Of a DNA stretch of 64,000 nt, positions 28,139 to 41,300 are shown in pieces. The first letter of the stretch is position 1; each line of letters opens with the position of its first letter. The stretch is taken from NCBI RefSeq assembly GCF_036373705.1, contig NC_089858.1:18340249-18404248 (forward strand), given 5' to 3'. The DNA comes from Amia ocellicauda. Its lineage: Eukaryota; Chordata; Actinopteri; Amiiformes; Amiidae. The notes beneath the pieces were generated by a model. It was not told the DNA's origin and made no database searches. It worked only from the letters and a program-made list of their open reading frames with translations. Made by a program: the position numbers and the translations under genes.

Positions 28139-29615
28139 ACAGGCCACCTGGCCCCCCCAGCAACAAAGGGGTAGAGAGGGGATTATTGTGGCATTGGAAG
28201 AAAAGCCTTGGATACCGACTGCCACCACCATGACAAATTCACCAAGCCTTTACGATCATGTATCTCCCCCTTTGTAAAGAATCTCCTGTCGGTGTGTCTC
28301 GCCATATCTAGAACCTAGACAAAAACAACTTAGAAACTCTGGTCAGACCTCCTATTTCATTGAAGATTAGTAAACGTTGTTTTATTCTGTCCCCAACATT
28401 CAGGATGTCAACATTGCAGCTAACCCCCCTTATTGCCATGATTAGGGCCTTTGTTTAATTGATGATCTGGAAACTGAAGGGGGGGGAAAGAGAATAGAAA
28501 CCAAATTGTGGAAAACTTAGCTATAGGTCAGACTTCTTGTTTACAGCTTCCTGATGGGTTGTCACTGGAGCACAACCTTGCTTCTTATGATCAAGTGGCT
28601 CTGCTCTTTGGTGGGATTCAACTTGAGGCTTCAGAGCAGCAGTGAATGGTCTGTTTTTGGACCTACTGTTTCATGTTCCTGCTCAACAGCAAGTAAATTT
28701 CCTAATTTGAAGTGAGAGTTGAAAACCCAATGCCCATCTGAGCTGTTTTGTATAATAAATTCCCTTTAGCGAACTGCTATTTTATTAGCATATCTGACTT
28801 CTGGGTTATGACTAATCATAAATTTAATCTCCACTTCTTCAACTTATTTAAACCTCACGCTTTGCACCAAGTCCATTTAGCCCCAGTGTTCCTCAAGTCA
28901 TTCTCGCTCTTGCTCATTCTCGCTCTGTTTATTGGAGCAGGTTGGCCACCATGTGTGCTAAAGATATATTTAATAGGTATATGCCTAATGTCTACATTTG
29001 AGAATCATCAGCGCTCTGACATCCCTGCAGCACCACAATCCAGCTTTGCATTTTCAAAGTTGAAATTCCCCACGAGAGAGGAACAAGATTTTCCTGTAGC
29101 TGCAGTCCAGTGAAGACGGTTGTGTTTTTGAGGTTTAGAAGGCTTCTAATTGTTTGGTAGTTGTGGAAGTGGTGCGGTATAGCTAATTTCTCTCTCGTGC
29201 AGTTTAAACTTACTGGGAGCAGCTGTAACTGATGTCTCTTAATGTATTGAGTACATTTCCTGCATGGAGGAGGAGGGAGCTTTTTACTTTTACAAAACTA
29301 ATTTTTAAAGTTAATTTGCTCGCCCTACCACATGGTTCAAGATGCAGGTTTGAAAAGTGAAGGCTGATCTATATATTTTATTTATTATCATTATTCCCCC
29401 CCCCCCCAAATAAAATCTCTAAATTCTAAGTGCAGGTTTGAAAAATATTGGATGCTATTAACCTGACTTGGATACACGTCCCATACATTTACTCATTTCA
29501 AGTATCAAAGGCTATAGATCAGACTCAAGTCAAAGTACCGTGTATGATAATACCGAATGTATAAATGGAGGTGTATGTGATGTACACACTTTCTTCACTT
29601 TTAATATTCATTATG

Positions 29616-29621
29616 AATAAA
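29616..29621 (+). terminator. got2: got2 polyadenylation signal (distal)
   Basis: AATAAA about 1.48 kb after the got2 stop, at the end of a gene-free stretch. A weaker ATAATAAAT-type signal near 28752 could give a shorter transcript. Intervening sequence is taken as 3' UTR. Confidence 0.5.
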
Positions 29622-29670
29622 AGTGAGCTGAAACTCCCAAGTGTTTTGTGTTCCTTGTTTTACAGTACAT

Positions 29671-29706
29671 TTTATTGAAAAAAATATACAAATTGCTGTA
29701 TTTATT
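29671..29706 (-). terminator. Polyadenylation signals of the TRIM gene
   Basis: TTTATT, which is AATAAA on the minus strand, occurs at 29671-29676 and 29701-29706. That is about 350-380 bp beyond the TRIM stop codon at 30050. They lie only 50-85 bp from the opposing got2 signal. Confidence 0.5.
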
Positions 29707-30049
29707 TTCAAAGTCAGTGGAATGTAAAAGTAAAGCTTTATTTACATTGTATGAAATTAAAATCGAAAACAATACAATTAAAACTGAGCTGCCATAATCT
29801 AAAGTCATAATACAAACTAGGTTGTATTTAAATTGGTTTTTAGTTTTCATTTCCTCAATGAAAGGTATGGTCTTATTTATCATCTTGTTTCTTATCTCCT
29901 GTGTGGATCTTGACTGAGACATTCAGGAGAGGGAGACTTTAAATGAGTAACACAAATCTACAACTGCACTCAAACTACACTATTCCTTGTTGAGATATTT
30001 GTGATTCTGCTGGTGATTGTAGGTGAGGGGGTCTATGGGCTGATGGCTG

Positions 30050-33000
30050 TCACTGGAAAACACTGCAGATGGTGAGCTGGGTTTTGGAAGCTGCCAGGGC
30101 TGGGAACAGGGGCTGGGTGAAGCTCTCCTGGAAGCGATGCAGTAAGGTCAGAGTGTCCTCGGTCACGCTGTAGAAGGACAGGGAGCTGTCCTCGAAATCC
30201 ACAAACACCCCCACCCTGCACGGGGGGCTGTGAGCCAGGGGCAGGACCTCCTTGTTGTGCAGCACCTCCATTTTACCGCAGTCCCCATACAGGCACCAGG
30301 AGTTATTGCTGTAGCCCAGGCGACAGGCATCATCAGTCCCTTTCCTGCTGATCTGCTCACCGCACACCCCCACTTTCCAGCGCCCCTCGCCGCTCACCTC
30401 CACCTCCCAGTAGCAGCGACCCCCGTCCCAAGCCTGGGAGCCCAGCACCTGGGGGAAGTTACTGAAGCGTGCAACGTGTGGTGGGTATGGCTGGGCCTCC
30501 TCACTGTAGGACACGCACCTGTTCTCCTGGGACAGGACCAGCTTGCTGTACACAGTGTCCGGGTTCAGCGAGGGTGAGGTCCCATCTGTAGAGGAGGGGT
30601 GGAAGCACTCAATGTTATGACCAATATATTTTCAAATGCAGTACTTTGTATCTTCCAATGGAAGGTGGGATATACCATAGCAAAATTACTGGGCACCTTT
30701 GAATAGCTTGATGGGTTTTATTTTATTTTTTGTAAAGCATTCAAGCTGCTATGTTTAAGTTGGTTTCACAGACCGAACTTCGCACTAGTCTTGCCATGTT
30801 GTTTCAGGTACAGTACTCGTATTCGTGCTACTCGAGGGCTGTGAACCCAGCTGTTAAAGTGTTAGAATGAGTAATCGGTAGTATTGTTCTAGAACTCACA
30901 GAGCGCTAGGAGGCAGTTCCGGTCAGTCTGTGGCAGAGTCACTGCTTCCAGCCTCCTGTCAGCCCACTCCTGCAGTCGCTCCAGCCGCCTGCGGTTTATC
31001 TCCTGGGGGGGCTCCAGCTCCTCCAATGGTCTGGACAGCTCACTCACACTGGGGAAATTGTATTAAAGGTTTCACAGAACAGGAATGTTTTTTGTTTTAA
31101 ATTATTATAACAAATAATAATTAAGGAACTCTAAACCCACAGATGCACATTAACATTATTCACTTCATAGGACACATTTTAGTGGATTGGAACACCACCC
31201 TACTCCTGTCTTGCTTAATCAATTCAACACAAATGTAGGATTACATTTTTTTTCAAATTTAACTACAATGCCTCACAGCCACTTATTGTGAAGACTATGT
31301 AGTTGTTAAGCATTTATTGGAGGGCTCTTACCTGCTTGCTATCTTGCTGTACTCCTGTTGGGAACAGTAAAAAAGAACAATTATTCTCTCAAACCTCCTA
31401 CAGCACCACCACTTTGTTTCACACATTCTGAAAACTTCTCTCACCCCATCTCTGATCATTACCCCTGGCCCCACCCTCCACAACCGCCCCAAAGCCTTCA
31501 ACTTCACTCCAGTTACAACAACAGAGTCCAGCCCAGGTTCAAAAGCTGAATTTGCGCTGCACCTTGATGAATGCCTGGTCTCGCATTCGTGATGGCCCTG
31601 TGGTGTCAGACAGCTTCTCCAGGACCCCCACGTTCTGCTCGATGGTGTGCAGCGTGTCCTCCAGCTGCTCCACGTGTGCCTCGATGCTGCCCAGGACCCG
31701 AGCTTCCTCCTGGGAAAGCACCTGCAAGGCCTTCTGCTCCTCCTTCTGCAGGGCCTGCCGCATGGACTCGTACTGCTGCTGCACGTGGGCCCGCGCCTCA
31801 CTCACCATCCGCTAGGGAACCGCAGCAAACCCCAGTTAACCCTCGTCTCCCTTCACCTCCTCCTGTGCCTCGTGTAGGTACACAAACCCCTTTTTGTTAA
31901 CTTAGCTTGTCTGCTAATACAGCTGTCTAGTTCAGTGATCTGCCACCGTTTTGGGAGGAATCAAATAGCTCAGTTCGTTTGGGCATAGGGCTGACAAAAC
32001 CAGGGCCTGCTCTAGGTCTCAAGGTAAAGTGCTAGTAACCCACTCTGTGCTGTAGCCACTAATACCTCATCAACCTTTCCAGGTGACCTGATGCACTGCT
32101 GGTGTGAACAGACTTGCATCATGACACTCATCAAGGCGGTTTCTAGAATAAACGCGTGCAGGGCCGTAGGTTTCATTTCAGAACTGGGGGGGAGGCGGGC
32201 ATATATTATTGGGGGGGACAATCTAAGATGCCTTCACAAACTAAGATGTCGATTTACTCCTGTCAAGGCATCAGTGTACATGTTCTGTACAGTATACAGT
32301 TGATAAGGAAACGCTGAGCTCTCACCCACCTGGATGTTCAGTTTCTTCTCCAGAAGCACTCCCACTCTGTCTTGAACAATCTGTCCGTTTTCCTCTATTT
32401 TATTCATTCCGTCTTTCAAATTTTTCTAAAAAGGTAAAATACAATATTATAGTCATTAGTAGTAAGAGTAACAGCACAGCAGGGACAGCACACAGTCAGC
32501 TTGAATAGCAGATGCAGCATGTTCAACTAGAAGTATGTGTTTGTGTGGTGAAATCAACAGTTGGCATCCCATCACACAGCAGTTATATCACTGATTTGTG
32601 TGGCTAAAGCAGGTTATGAGAGATGAAATTTCCTTCATTGGCTATTGAAGAAGAAACAGGATCAGAGGAGACAGTAAAACATTCGGAACTAGCTTTGCAG
32701 TAAGCAGTATTACCAGGCACAGTGGCCAGTGAAACAGCAGGAGCAGAGCATGCAGCGCAGTGACAGTACAGACAGCCTCACAATCCCCCTTCCCTCACCC
32801 TGAGCTCCTGCTCGGCCTCGCTGACACTGACACAGAAGTGGTTCTTGTGGGCTCCGATGACAGTGCAGACAGTGCACACACACAAGCTGCACTCCTGGCA
32901 GTAGATCTTGAGCATCTCCTGGTGCTCCAGGCACTTCCAGGCAGAGATGTCTGCTGTGGGCTGGACCAGGGGATGACTCTGGAACACGGGCACCTCCAGG

Positions 33001-33515
33001 TGGATCTGCAGGTGTTTCGCACACATAGAGGCCCCACACACCAGGCAGGTCTTCACTGCCCGCTGCCCCGCTGTGGTGCAGTAGTTGCAGGGCACACTGC
33101 TCTGCTCCTCGGTGTGTGCTGCAGAGCCCGAGAGATCTCGCACTCGCTTGCTCTCTCTCTCACCTCCCAGGCTGGGGCCCTCTCTCTTTCTTCCCCTTGC
33201 ATCGCTAGAGTCCCCCGCCTGTCTGGGCAAGGAGGAGGAGCTGGAGATTGCACCATCTCTCATCAGGGCAGAGCTGGAAGGACCCATATCTCTGTCTGTG
33301 TCCCTTCTTCCCAGGGCAGGCATGTTCCTGTACTCTGCCTTGCACTCGGGGCAGTAGTAGGGACCTGTCGGGGATCCACTCCACACCTCTTGGATGCAGC
33401 GCAGACAGAAGCAGTGACCGCACTGCAGGGCAGAGGGCATCTGGCACACCCGGTGGCACAGTGGGCACTCGGGCACCTTCTCAGAGACATCCAAAGCTGC
33501 ACCCATACTGGCCAT
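30050..33515 (-). CDS. TRIM E3 ubiquitin ligase (RING-BBox1-BBox2-CC-PRY/SPRY), 589 aa
   Basis: A tripartite-motif protein. RING proteins of this class transfer ubiquitin from an E2, and the SPRY domain selects targets. Exons in transcript order: 33515-32799, 32425-32330, 31811-31563, 31354-31332, 31048-30900, 30585-30050; the coding total is 1770 bp, all in frame. The 96-bp second and 23-bp fourth exons are the canonical TRIM sizes. A C3HC4 RING lies at residues 17-58 ('CPLCHRVC...CGHCFCLRC...CPEC'), B-box 1 near 143-182, B-box 2 at 195-228 ('CLEHQEMLKIYCQECSLC'), a coiled coil at about 234-350, and PRY/SPRY from about 415 ('WDGGRCYWEVEV', 'WKVGVCGE'). The start 'MASMGAAL' is preferred to an upstream ATG because it sits just before the RING. 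It resembles TRIM25/TRIM16-like and fish-expanded TRIMs; no precise orthologue is claimed. Confidence 0.92.
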
Positions 33516-33989
33516 CTTACATAACACGGAAGAAACAAAGTGAAAGTAAAAATAACAGGAGGTGGGGTTTAGTTTGAAAACGGAACACTCCACCCCTCTT
33601 CTCCTATAGTCTTAAAGAAACCCGCACACATGAAACAGTGTATTTATGCTTTTTTCACTTAAATGCCTGCCTCCTCTCTTATACTTTTACTGTACTACAA
33701 TACCACAAAGTGTTCTGTAAGATTATTTGAGCTGTTTTCTCAGCACCACACTTGAATGGCTAAAGCACGACTGCTGGTTTGCTGGTTAATTCACGTCGAA
33801 CGACCAAAACAAATAAGGAAAATAAGTCATGAATAAGACCTCAAATAGCTGTTAGCAGATCATATTCAAAATGAAACTTTGGTTAAAACAGAGAAGAGTT
33901 TATTTTTTAATTATTATTACCTTACAACAAATAACTATATCTTATTGCTAAAAAAAAAATCATCTGAGTGTGTTGAGTCAGGTGCTCTA

Positions 33990-34155
33990 TGTGGGTCACA
34001 TGATGCGCGTCACGTGCTGGTGACGACAGCGGCGCCGACACCGCCGGTCAGCTCTGCCTGTCTGTTATATATGGATTTATTTTAATTCGTCGGTGAATAA
34101 CTTCGCTTCCGTGACTCCTGCGGGGAGTCGGGCATGCATGGACGGGTGACAAGGT
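33990..34155 (+). promoter_or_regulatory. GC-rich divergent promoter with CLEAR-like E-boxes
   Basis: A CpG-richer region lies between the divergent TRIM (-) and slc38a7 (+) genes. GTCACATGA at 33995-34003 and GTCACGTG at 34009-34016 match the TFE3/TFEB/MITF E-box (CLEAR consensus GTCACGTGAC). A TATATA sequence lies near 34066, and a donor-like GACAAG|GTCAGT near 34153 could end a 5' UTR exon. slc38a7, about 4.2 kb downstream, encodes a lysosomal transporter, which fits TFEB control. Assignment to slc38a7 rather than a separate transcript is inferred. Confidence 0.45.
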
Positions 34156-35723
34156 CAGTACTGTTGTTGCGCGATTGTGTAGCTGTTTAACACGAATAAG
34201 AAGGGGTGGCTGGACAGCGCCGTGGTCTTCGGCTGATGTGGCTGTTCTGCTGCCGGCCGCAGCGCCGCACCGGTGTTGGCTTCAGCTCCCCATTGCTGGA
34301 CAGGTCGCGTTCGTGTGGCGCAGATTTACGCAGTTTGTAAGAGATTTCCACAATCCCACCGATCCCATTGGTGGAGCTGAGCAGAGCTGCGGGGAGCTGC
34401 GCTACACAAACTGGGGGAAACAGGATTCCTCTCCCGTTTGATTGTTGACAGAAATCTCAGGAGTGCATGCTGCTTGCTCTGCGATGCTGTGTCCGTTTTG
34501 ATTGAAATGGGAAGGGCGCTGTGCTGTGTGCTGTGCTGTGGGGTTGACACGAGAGGCAGGGGTTCACGTCCTGTTAACTGGCCCTGCGTCCCTCACAGTC
34601 ATCGACAGCAACTGACATTATGTGATGGTTATAAAATTCATTATGTATGACTTAGCTTTATGTTGCTGTTGATGTATCCATATTATCTGCATGTAAGGAA
34701 TATAACGTTTTGTTCTGATCAAATTGCTTTGTGTAATCGTTGAAACTATGCACAATTTTTAAAATAATCCGCACAAAACGCTATGAAAACAATTGAAATA
34801 AACTTCCCTTTTTCAAAATCTGTATAGAACTAAGTGCTTACAATTAGGTACAAATCGCCTCCTCCTCCTCCTCCTCATGTGTTGCAATAACTGTCCAGCA
34901 GAAACTATTTCATAACATAAAAACATATTTGCAAATCTTTTATTTATTTTTTCCTCACACGAGCAGATTTGTGGCAAAGATGTTGCTGATTACAGATAAT
35001 GCTAACCACAACCAATGTTCCTGTCATAATCAGGGGGACTACTTTTGTCACTGGCTATACGACATTAGCATCGTAGACATTAGAAAAAATAGTATCTTGG
35101 TGGTTCATGCCTGTGCAGCTGCACACAAGGAGATGGCAAGTAAATGTTTTTCATTTAAAAATGCACTTCCTGAAAGGTGGGAGAACACTGAGTAAATTGA
35201 AACTCCCATTAGACTGTGGTTTCTATGCTGCTTACTCTCCAGTTCAATTTCTGCTTCTGTTCTTTTCCTAATAGTAAGCACTTCTGTAGTCTGTTGCAGC
35301 CTTTGACACCAGTAAGCTAGGCTGGTCACAAAGCAGGGAGAGATTTACAACAATGCAATAGCATGCAAGTTGCTCAAATCAGACTTTATTCCCCAAGGAC
35401 AATTGTACCCTCCTGTAAATTGCTTGCCTTGTTCTGCAAGGAACTATTGCACTGTTTTCAGTCCCTGTCTTTGTTTGAATCTGAGTGTTTTTCCCATTCA
35501 GTGATTCTTGATAGCTATCCTTACTTAGCCGTACTCCCTCTGTCTCGAAAACCAGAGGAATGGAAATACAAAAGCACGACCTAAAACATGTTCTATTTAG
35601 AGATCAGTCATGTGAGGGATCTAGAACGTGCAGTGTTTTTACAGATGGAATCCAAAGAGCTTCTGTATTGCAGCAAGAATTTAGACGTACTGTCCCTTGC
35701 CTACACTAATGCATGCATATCTA

Positions 35724-36944
35724 CACTCACCTAAAGGATTATTAGGAACACCATACTAATATTGTGTTTGACCCCCTTTCGCCTTCAGAACTGCCTTAAT
35801 TCTACGTGGCATTGATTCAACAAGGTGCTGAAAGCATTCTTTAGAAATGTTGGCCCATATTGATAGGATAGCATCTTGCAGTTGATGGAGATTTGTGGGA
35901 TGCACATCCAGGGCACGAAGCTCCCGTTCCACCACATCCCAAAGATGCTCTATTGGGTTGAGATCTGGTGACTGTGGGGGCCAGTTTAGTACAGTGAACT
36001 CATTGTCATGTTCAAGAAACCAATTTGAAATGATTCGACCTTTGTGACATGGTGCATTATCCTGCTGGAAGTAGCCATCAGAGGATGGGTACATGGTGGT
36101 CATAAAGGGATGGACATGGTCAGAAACAATGCTCAGGTAGGCCGTGGCATTTAAACGATGCCCAATTGGCACTAAGAGGCCTAAAGTGTGCCAAGAAAAC
36201 ATCCCCCACACCATTACACCACCACCACCAGCCTGCACAGTGGTAACAAGGCATGATGGATCCATGTTCTCATTCTGTTTACGCCAAATTCTGACTCTAC
36301 CATCTGAATGTCTCAACAGAAATTGCGACTCATCAGACCAGGCAACATTTTTCCAGTCTTCAACTGTCCAATTTTGGTGAGCTTGTGCAAATTGTAGCCT
36401 CTTTTTCCTATTTGTAGTGGAGATGAGTGGTACCCGGTGGGGTCTTCTGCTGTTGTAGCCCATCCGCCTCAAGGTTGTACGTGTTGTGGCTTCACAAATG
36501 CTTTGCTGCATACCTCGGTTGTAACGAGTGGTTATTTCAGTCAAAGTTGCTCTTCTATCAGCTTGAATCAGTCGGCCCATTCTCCTCTGACCTCTAGCAT
36601 CAACAAGGCATTTTCGCCCACAGGACTGCCGCATACTGGATGTTTTTCCCTTTTCACACCATTCTTTGTAAACCCTAGAAATGGTTGTGCGTGAAAATCC
36701 CAGTAACTGAGCAGATTGTGAAATACTCAGACTGGCCCGTCTGGCACCAACAACCATGCCACGCTCAAAATTGCTTAAATCACCTTTCTTTCCCATTCAG
36801 ACATTCAGTTTGGAGTTCAGGAGATTGTCTTGACCAGGACCACACCCCTAAATGCATTGAAGCAACTGCCATGTGATTGGTTGGTTAGATAATTGCATTA
36901 ATGAGAAATTGAACAGGTGTTCCTAATAATCCTTTAGGTGAGTG
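35724..36944 (-). mobile_element. Tc1/mariner DD36E element, copy 3 (intact)
   Basis: A 1221-bp element with the same perfect 29-bp inverted repeats, flanked by TA at 35722-35723 and 36945-36946. It lies between the putative slc38a7 promoter region and the first coding exon, probably in the 5' intron. Confidence 0.95.
35756..36796 (-). CDS. Tc1/mariner transposase, 346 aa, copy 3
   Basis: Intact DD36E transposase (D155, D246, E283). It carries only two private changes against the apparent consensus of the window copies: S for G in 'RRAGLSIS', and L for P in 'TLGPLVP'. It is the closest of the four to a family consensus. No stop or frameshift was seen. Confidence 0.93.
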   Translation of the reverse strand: MGKKGDLSNFERGMVVGARRASLSISQSAQLLGFSRTTISRVYKEWCEKGKTSSMRQSCGRKCLVDARGQRRMGRLIQADRRATLTEITTRYNRGMQQSICEATTRTTLRRMGYNSRRPHRVPLISTTNRKKRLQFAQAHQNWTVEDWKNVAWSDESQFLLRHSDGRVRIWRKQNENMDPSCLVTTVQAGGGGVMVWGMFSWHTLGLLVPIGHRLNATAYLSIVSDHVHPFMTTMYPSSDGYFQQDNAPCHKGRIISNWFLEHDNEFTVLNWPPQSPDLNPIEHLWDVVERELRALDVHPTNLHQLQDAILSIWANISKECFQHLVESMPRRIKAVLKAKGGQTQY

Positions 36945-36989
36945 TATATGTAGCCTATAATATAATATATATACATACACACACACGGG

Positions 36990-37310
36990 TTACAAATTAA
37001 AGGAAAAACCAACATAAAGTGTCTCGGTAAGCTGTTGGGCCACCACGAGCTGCCAGGACAGCTTCAATGTACCTTGGCATAGACTCTATGAGTCTCTGGA
37101 CTCTACTGGAGGGATGAACACCATTCTTACAAAAGATATTCCCTCATTTGGTGTTTTGATGATGGTGGTGGAGAGCGCTGTTTAACACTTCGGTCAAAAA
37201 TCTCCCATAGGTGTTCAATTGGGATGAGATCTGGTGACTGCAAAGCATATGAGTCACATCATTTTCATACTCATCAAACCATTCAGTGAGCCCTCATGCT
37301 CTGTGGATGA
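36990..37310 (-). mobile_element. Truncated Tc1-like element of another family
   Basis: The end 'ACAAATTAAAGGAAAAACC' followed by decayed transposase 3' coding sequence resembles a different fish Tc1 family. On the minus strand, residues matching the region after the catalytic glutamate are read with stops. 'GTTCAATTGGGATGAGATCTG' corresponds to the conserved SPDLNPIE block of Tc1 transposases. Similarity fades near 37310 and the second terminus is missing. Confidence 0.6.
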
Positions 37311-38352
37311 CGGCAATAGTCCAAACGGACGTGATGATTATAATAATAATACAAATAATAAACAAACACACAACAGAGGAAAACACCCTGGACAGTGTCG
37401 GCTAATACTGAAACAAAACAAAACCTATCTAATCTAGTCTAGAAGGGAATCCACTACCTGACTTGTATTTCTGGAACAGACCCTAACTATCTGCACTACC
37501 TAAACTATATAACCCTGACAACAATAAAAAAAGGGGTGATAACGGCCCTTACCTAAATACCTAATGTACTAGACAACATATATCCCTATGTGTAAACCCA
37601 TGGGTATCTCACCTATCTACCCATTTTCCTCTGAACAAAAGTCAATAACAGATTACAATGTGATGAAACCAAAAACAGAGAAGAAAACAGTAGGTAATTA
37701 CACAAGGAAAACACAATCAATCACAAAGGTAATTGAACACAAACAAAAAATGCAGCAACAGAAATGGCATTGCTATCTGTCAGCTCTCTCGAATGGAGAA
37801 ATGACGGGCATTTAAACAGTAGTCGGAGACATCGGATTAGACAGAAGCACGGGACAGCGGAGTTTGAATCACTTGGATGTAAACCAGTCACAGCCGGACA
37901 CCTGTGTGCAATAAGAATAGGGAGGACAACAGAACACGGAGCACATGCCAGTACACATACGCAGGTACATAAGGCACGTAACAATGATGTACACCTGTTT
38001 GGAGGCATTTGCATTCATTATGTTCCTTCACTCATTTATTCAGGTTTTTCCTGGTTAATTTGTCACCCATCTTTATATATATACAAATTGTCTTTATTTG
38101 TACTTTTCAGATTCTTCGAAAGATCTTGCACTGCCTGGGCACCCTAGCTGTCTGTTGTCTGAAGAGGTGTGTCTGAGTGGATTGGACAGCTGTGGGGATC
38201 CCCTTGCCTCCCATTATGCCAAAATGAAAACATCATGAGGTGCAAAAGCCTCTGACTTGACCTCCCCCAACACAACAACCCCATCTGCTAAGTGTGTCAT
38301 CATTGTCTTTGCATTTCCTCCAAAAAATTGATTAAACTGAACCGGCAAGGCC
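37311..38352 (+). other. slc38a7: slc38a7 5' region, probable 5' UTR exon
   Basis: Mostly unremarkable A-rich sequence. A candidate acceptor (TGTACTTTTCAG) at about 38110 could start a 5' UTR exon that runs on into the first coding exon. If so, the leader holds several ATGs upstream of the slc38a7 start. No other gene was seen. Confidence 0.35.
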
Positions 38353-41300
38353 ATGTTGCGGCCGGAGATGGCGGTCAACAGCGAGACAGGTGACTGGGGC
38401 TGGAGTGAGGATGCCGGGGAGAGGGCCAGGCTGCTACAGAGCCCCAGCGTGGAGACGGGGCCTCAGGGGAAGGAGCGAGAGGGTGGCACCTCTGCCCTGG
38501 CTGCCGTGTTCATCGTAGTCAACGCTGCCCTGGGCGCCGGCTTGCTCAACTTCCCAGCAGCCTTCAACACAGCGGGAGGCGTCACCTCAGGCATTGTGCT
38601 GCAGATGGTAAAGACCTGCCTTCTAAAGGGGCTGGGGAGAGCAAGGCTGAAAAAGCAGATACAACACAGAGCAGCAGCAGCAGCAGGAACAGGAGGGGAA
38701 GGGTGCATGTGAGGGTGATCGCTTGGTTCTGGTCTTGTGGTTTTTGCACCTGCATAGTAAACTTCTCTCCAATGAATACCTATGTAAAGCAACCTGAACT
38801 GATGACCTCCCTTCGTTTTGTAGCTTTAAATGCTACTCGTGATGCTATGTTAACACATGCTATTTTCAGTTCTGATCCAGGCCTGCTTTTAACAGGAGTT
38901 GTCTAGCCTATACTTGTTGTAGTTAAAGCAGTGGTGTGTGTGCGTGCGTGCATGCATGCTCAGTTCCTTCTTCTCTGTTTCAAGTTTCAGTGTACAAGAT
39001 TGGGAGTACAGGTGGTTCTGAAGAGCCAAGTGTTAAGATTGTGTAATTGTTGTCCTTCATGATTCAAAGGCCAGCCAAGTGTAAATACTTATATGTTAGT
39101 TTGGAAAAAAATAAGGAGTTTTAGTTGACAGAAGGAGATAAGGGTTCTATAGTATATTGTGTGAAGAGCAGGCCTGGTGTGGAGAGATGACTTTTGACAC
39201 TGACCACTGCTTCCTCCTGTGGCCCTTCAGTGCATGCTGGTGTTTATCATCAGTGGGCTGGTGATCCTGGCCTACTGCTCACAGGTCAGCAACGAGACCA
39301 CTTACCAGGAAGTGGTGCGGGCCGTGTGCGGGCGTGTTCCGGGAGTGTTATGCGAGGTGGCCATCGCCGTCTACACTTTCGGCACCTGCATCGCCTTCCT
39401 CATCATCATCGGCGATCAGCTGGACAAGCGTGAGTGCCACCCTTGGCTGTTGTCTTTGCATCTGTGTATTTCTGTGTACAGGTACAGCCACTGGGAAATC
39501 GGCCATCTAAAATCGATACTACATTGATCGCTTTTGTTGATGTAGCTGGGAAACCTCTTGTTTGAAGGCCTACTAGAAACTACTATATGGCATCAGTGCA
39601 AGTACACTCCCTGCCTTGCAGCTTGTCTTCTACAAATATTTCCTCAGAACCTGTGCAGTTCATTCAGTGTCACTCCCCCATTTTTATTTTATTTTAAAAT
39701 CTGGAATGTATTTCTTCAGCTTTGTGGAGTGTGAGATTAATTTATCATACATACTGTATCGTTCCTCTGCCCTGGTGCCTCCAATGAGGCAATTGAGTTT
39801 CTGCAGAGACTGAGTGACTCAGCTATTGATTCAATCAGGAATCCTGTCTCATTCAGCCCTCAATTCAGCTACACGGGGGGAAAAAGCAAATGAGCTGTTC
39901 TCACTTTGACTTATTCACTTTTCCCAAGGTTTTAAGATACTTTTAGTGTTTACTTTGCTTTCCCATGGTTCTCTCTGCTTTGTGTCCTGGTTAACTATAC
40001 CTTTCCATTGTACTTTTCTTTCCTGCACTTTTACCATGGTTAGCCCTTTAATAAGGGCCGTGAGGTACTAGCCTGAGAGGTGGGCATCAGAACTGATCAC
40101 CCATGGTTTGTGTTCGCAGTGATCGGAGCCACAGTCCATGAGTCGGAGGGTGCCGTTAGCAGCAGCTGGTACACTGACCGCAAGTTCACCATTGTCCTGA
40201 CATCTGTGCTACTCATCCTGCCACTCTCCATCCCAAAAGAGATTGGCTTCCAGAAATATGCCAGGTAAGCCACAGACCCGATGCAACCTCACTGTTATAC
40301 CTTGGATGATCAGCTGTTGCACATGGTAATGTTGTGTTGTTCGAGTGTTGGGTGAGGAAAGTGTAAAGCTGAGCATGCACACCTGGCCAAGGAATTTACC
40401 TTCCATACAAATTTGTAAATTTGCATGTAGAGTAGATGCCAAGGACAACAATTGTGAGCTGACTGCAACCTTTAAAACATTCTGAAGTCTAGAAAAACAG
40501 AAACGGTAAAACAAAATCTTAAAGTTAGCCTGTAATTGGAAACTTTTTTTTGTTTGTATTTTTCTGCTTATTCCTAAAAGTTTCATGCAGAGTTTATAAT
40601 TAGCATCATTTGATAATGGATTGTCTCACTCCTTCGCAGTGCACTGAGTGTCATTGGTACCTGGTATGTCACTGTTGTTGTCATCGTGAAGTATATCTGG
40701 CCTGACAACAATGTGCTCCCAGGGTATATCCCCACGAGGTGAGTACAGACACCCCCTTGGCACTGACCAGTATAGGCTTGTCGTTATACCAGGCTCTTGC
40801 CTCGCCCTGCTTCGATGATTGCATTCTGTAGCCCCTCCTCTCCAGTCATGGCATCATCACAGGGTCCTAAAGTGACTTACTAAAGTGTCGCCAGGTTGAC
40901 TATTCTGTGCACTCACAGTCACCTTTGGGGGGGGGGAAGCTTCACCCTTGCAAAATGAAAAAGCTTGATCATCTTCTCTCATTAATTTACCTGTCAACTC
41001 TAGCTATGGAAATTGGCAGATAAATAAATCTTCCCCTTGTGAGCACAGGGGGATACTGAGCAGGAGTAATTACAGAGTAAACGGTAATGTTTCCCTGTGA
41101 GAGACCTGACAAAAGGACTTAAGCTCATTCGGTGGTATTTCACTGCCAAGAGCTAATGATTTAATTAAAGGGGCGGGGGGTATAGATTGATTACTAGGCA
41201 GGGTGAAGGCGTTTCAGTTCCGGGAAAGGGTTCTCATCTTCCTTTTTACTTCTATGAAAAGCAGTATCTATCTATCTGTCTATCTATCAGCCAGCTTCAG

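Noticed and set aside
32760-33524. 254-codon plus-strand frame opposite the TRIM first exon
   Set aside because: It mirrors the GC-rich RING/B-box exon, whose domains and splice phases are clear on the minus strand.
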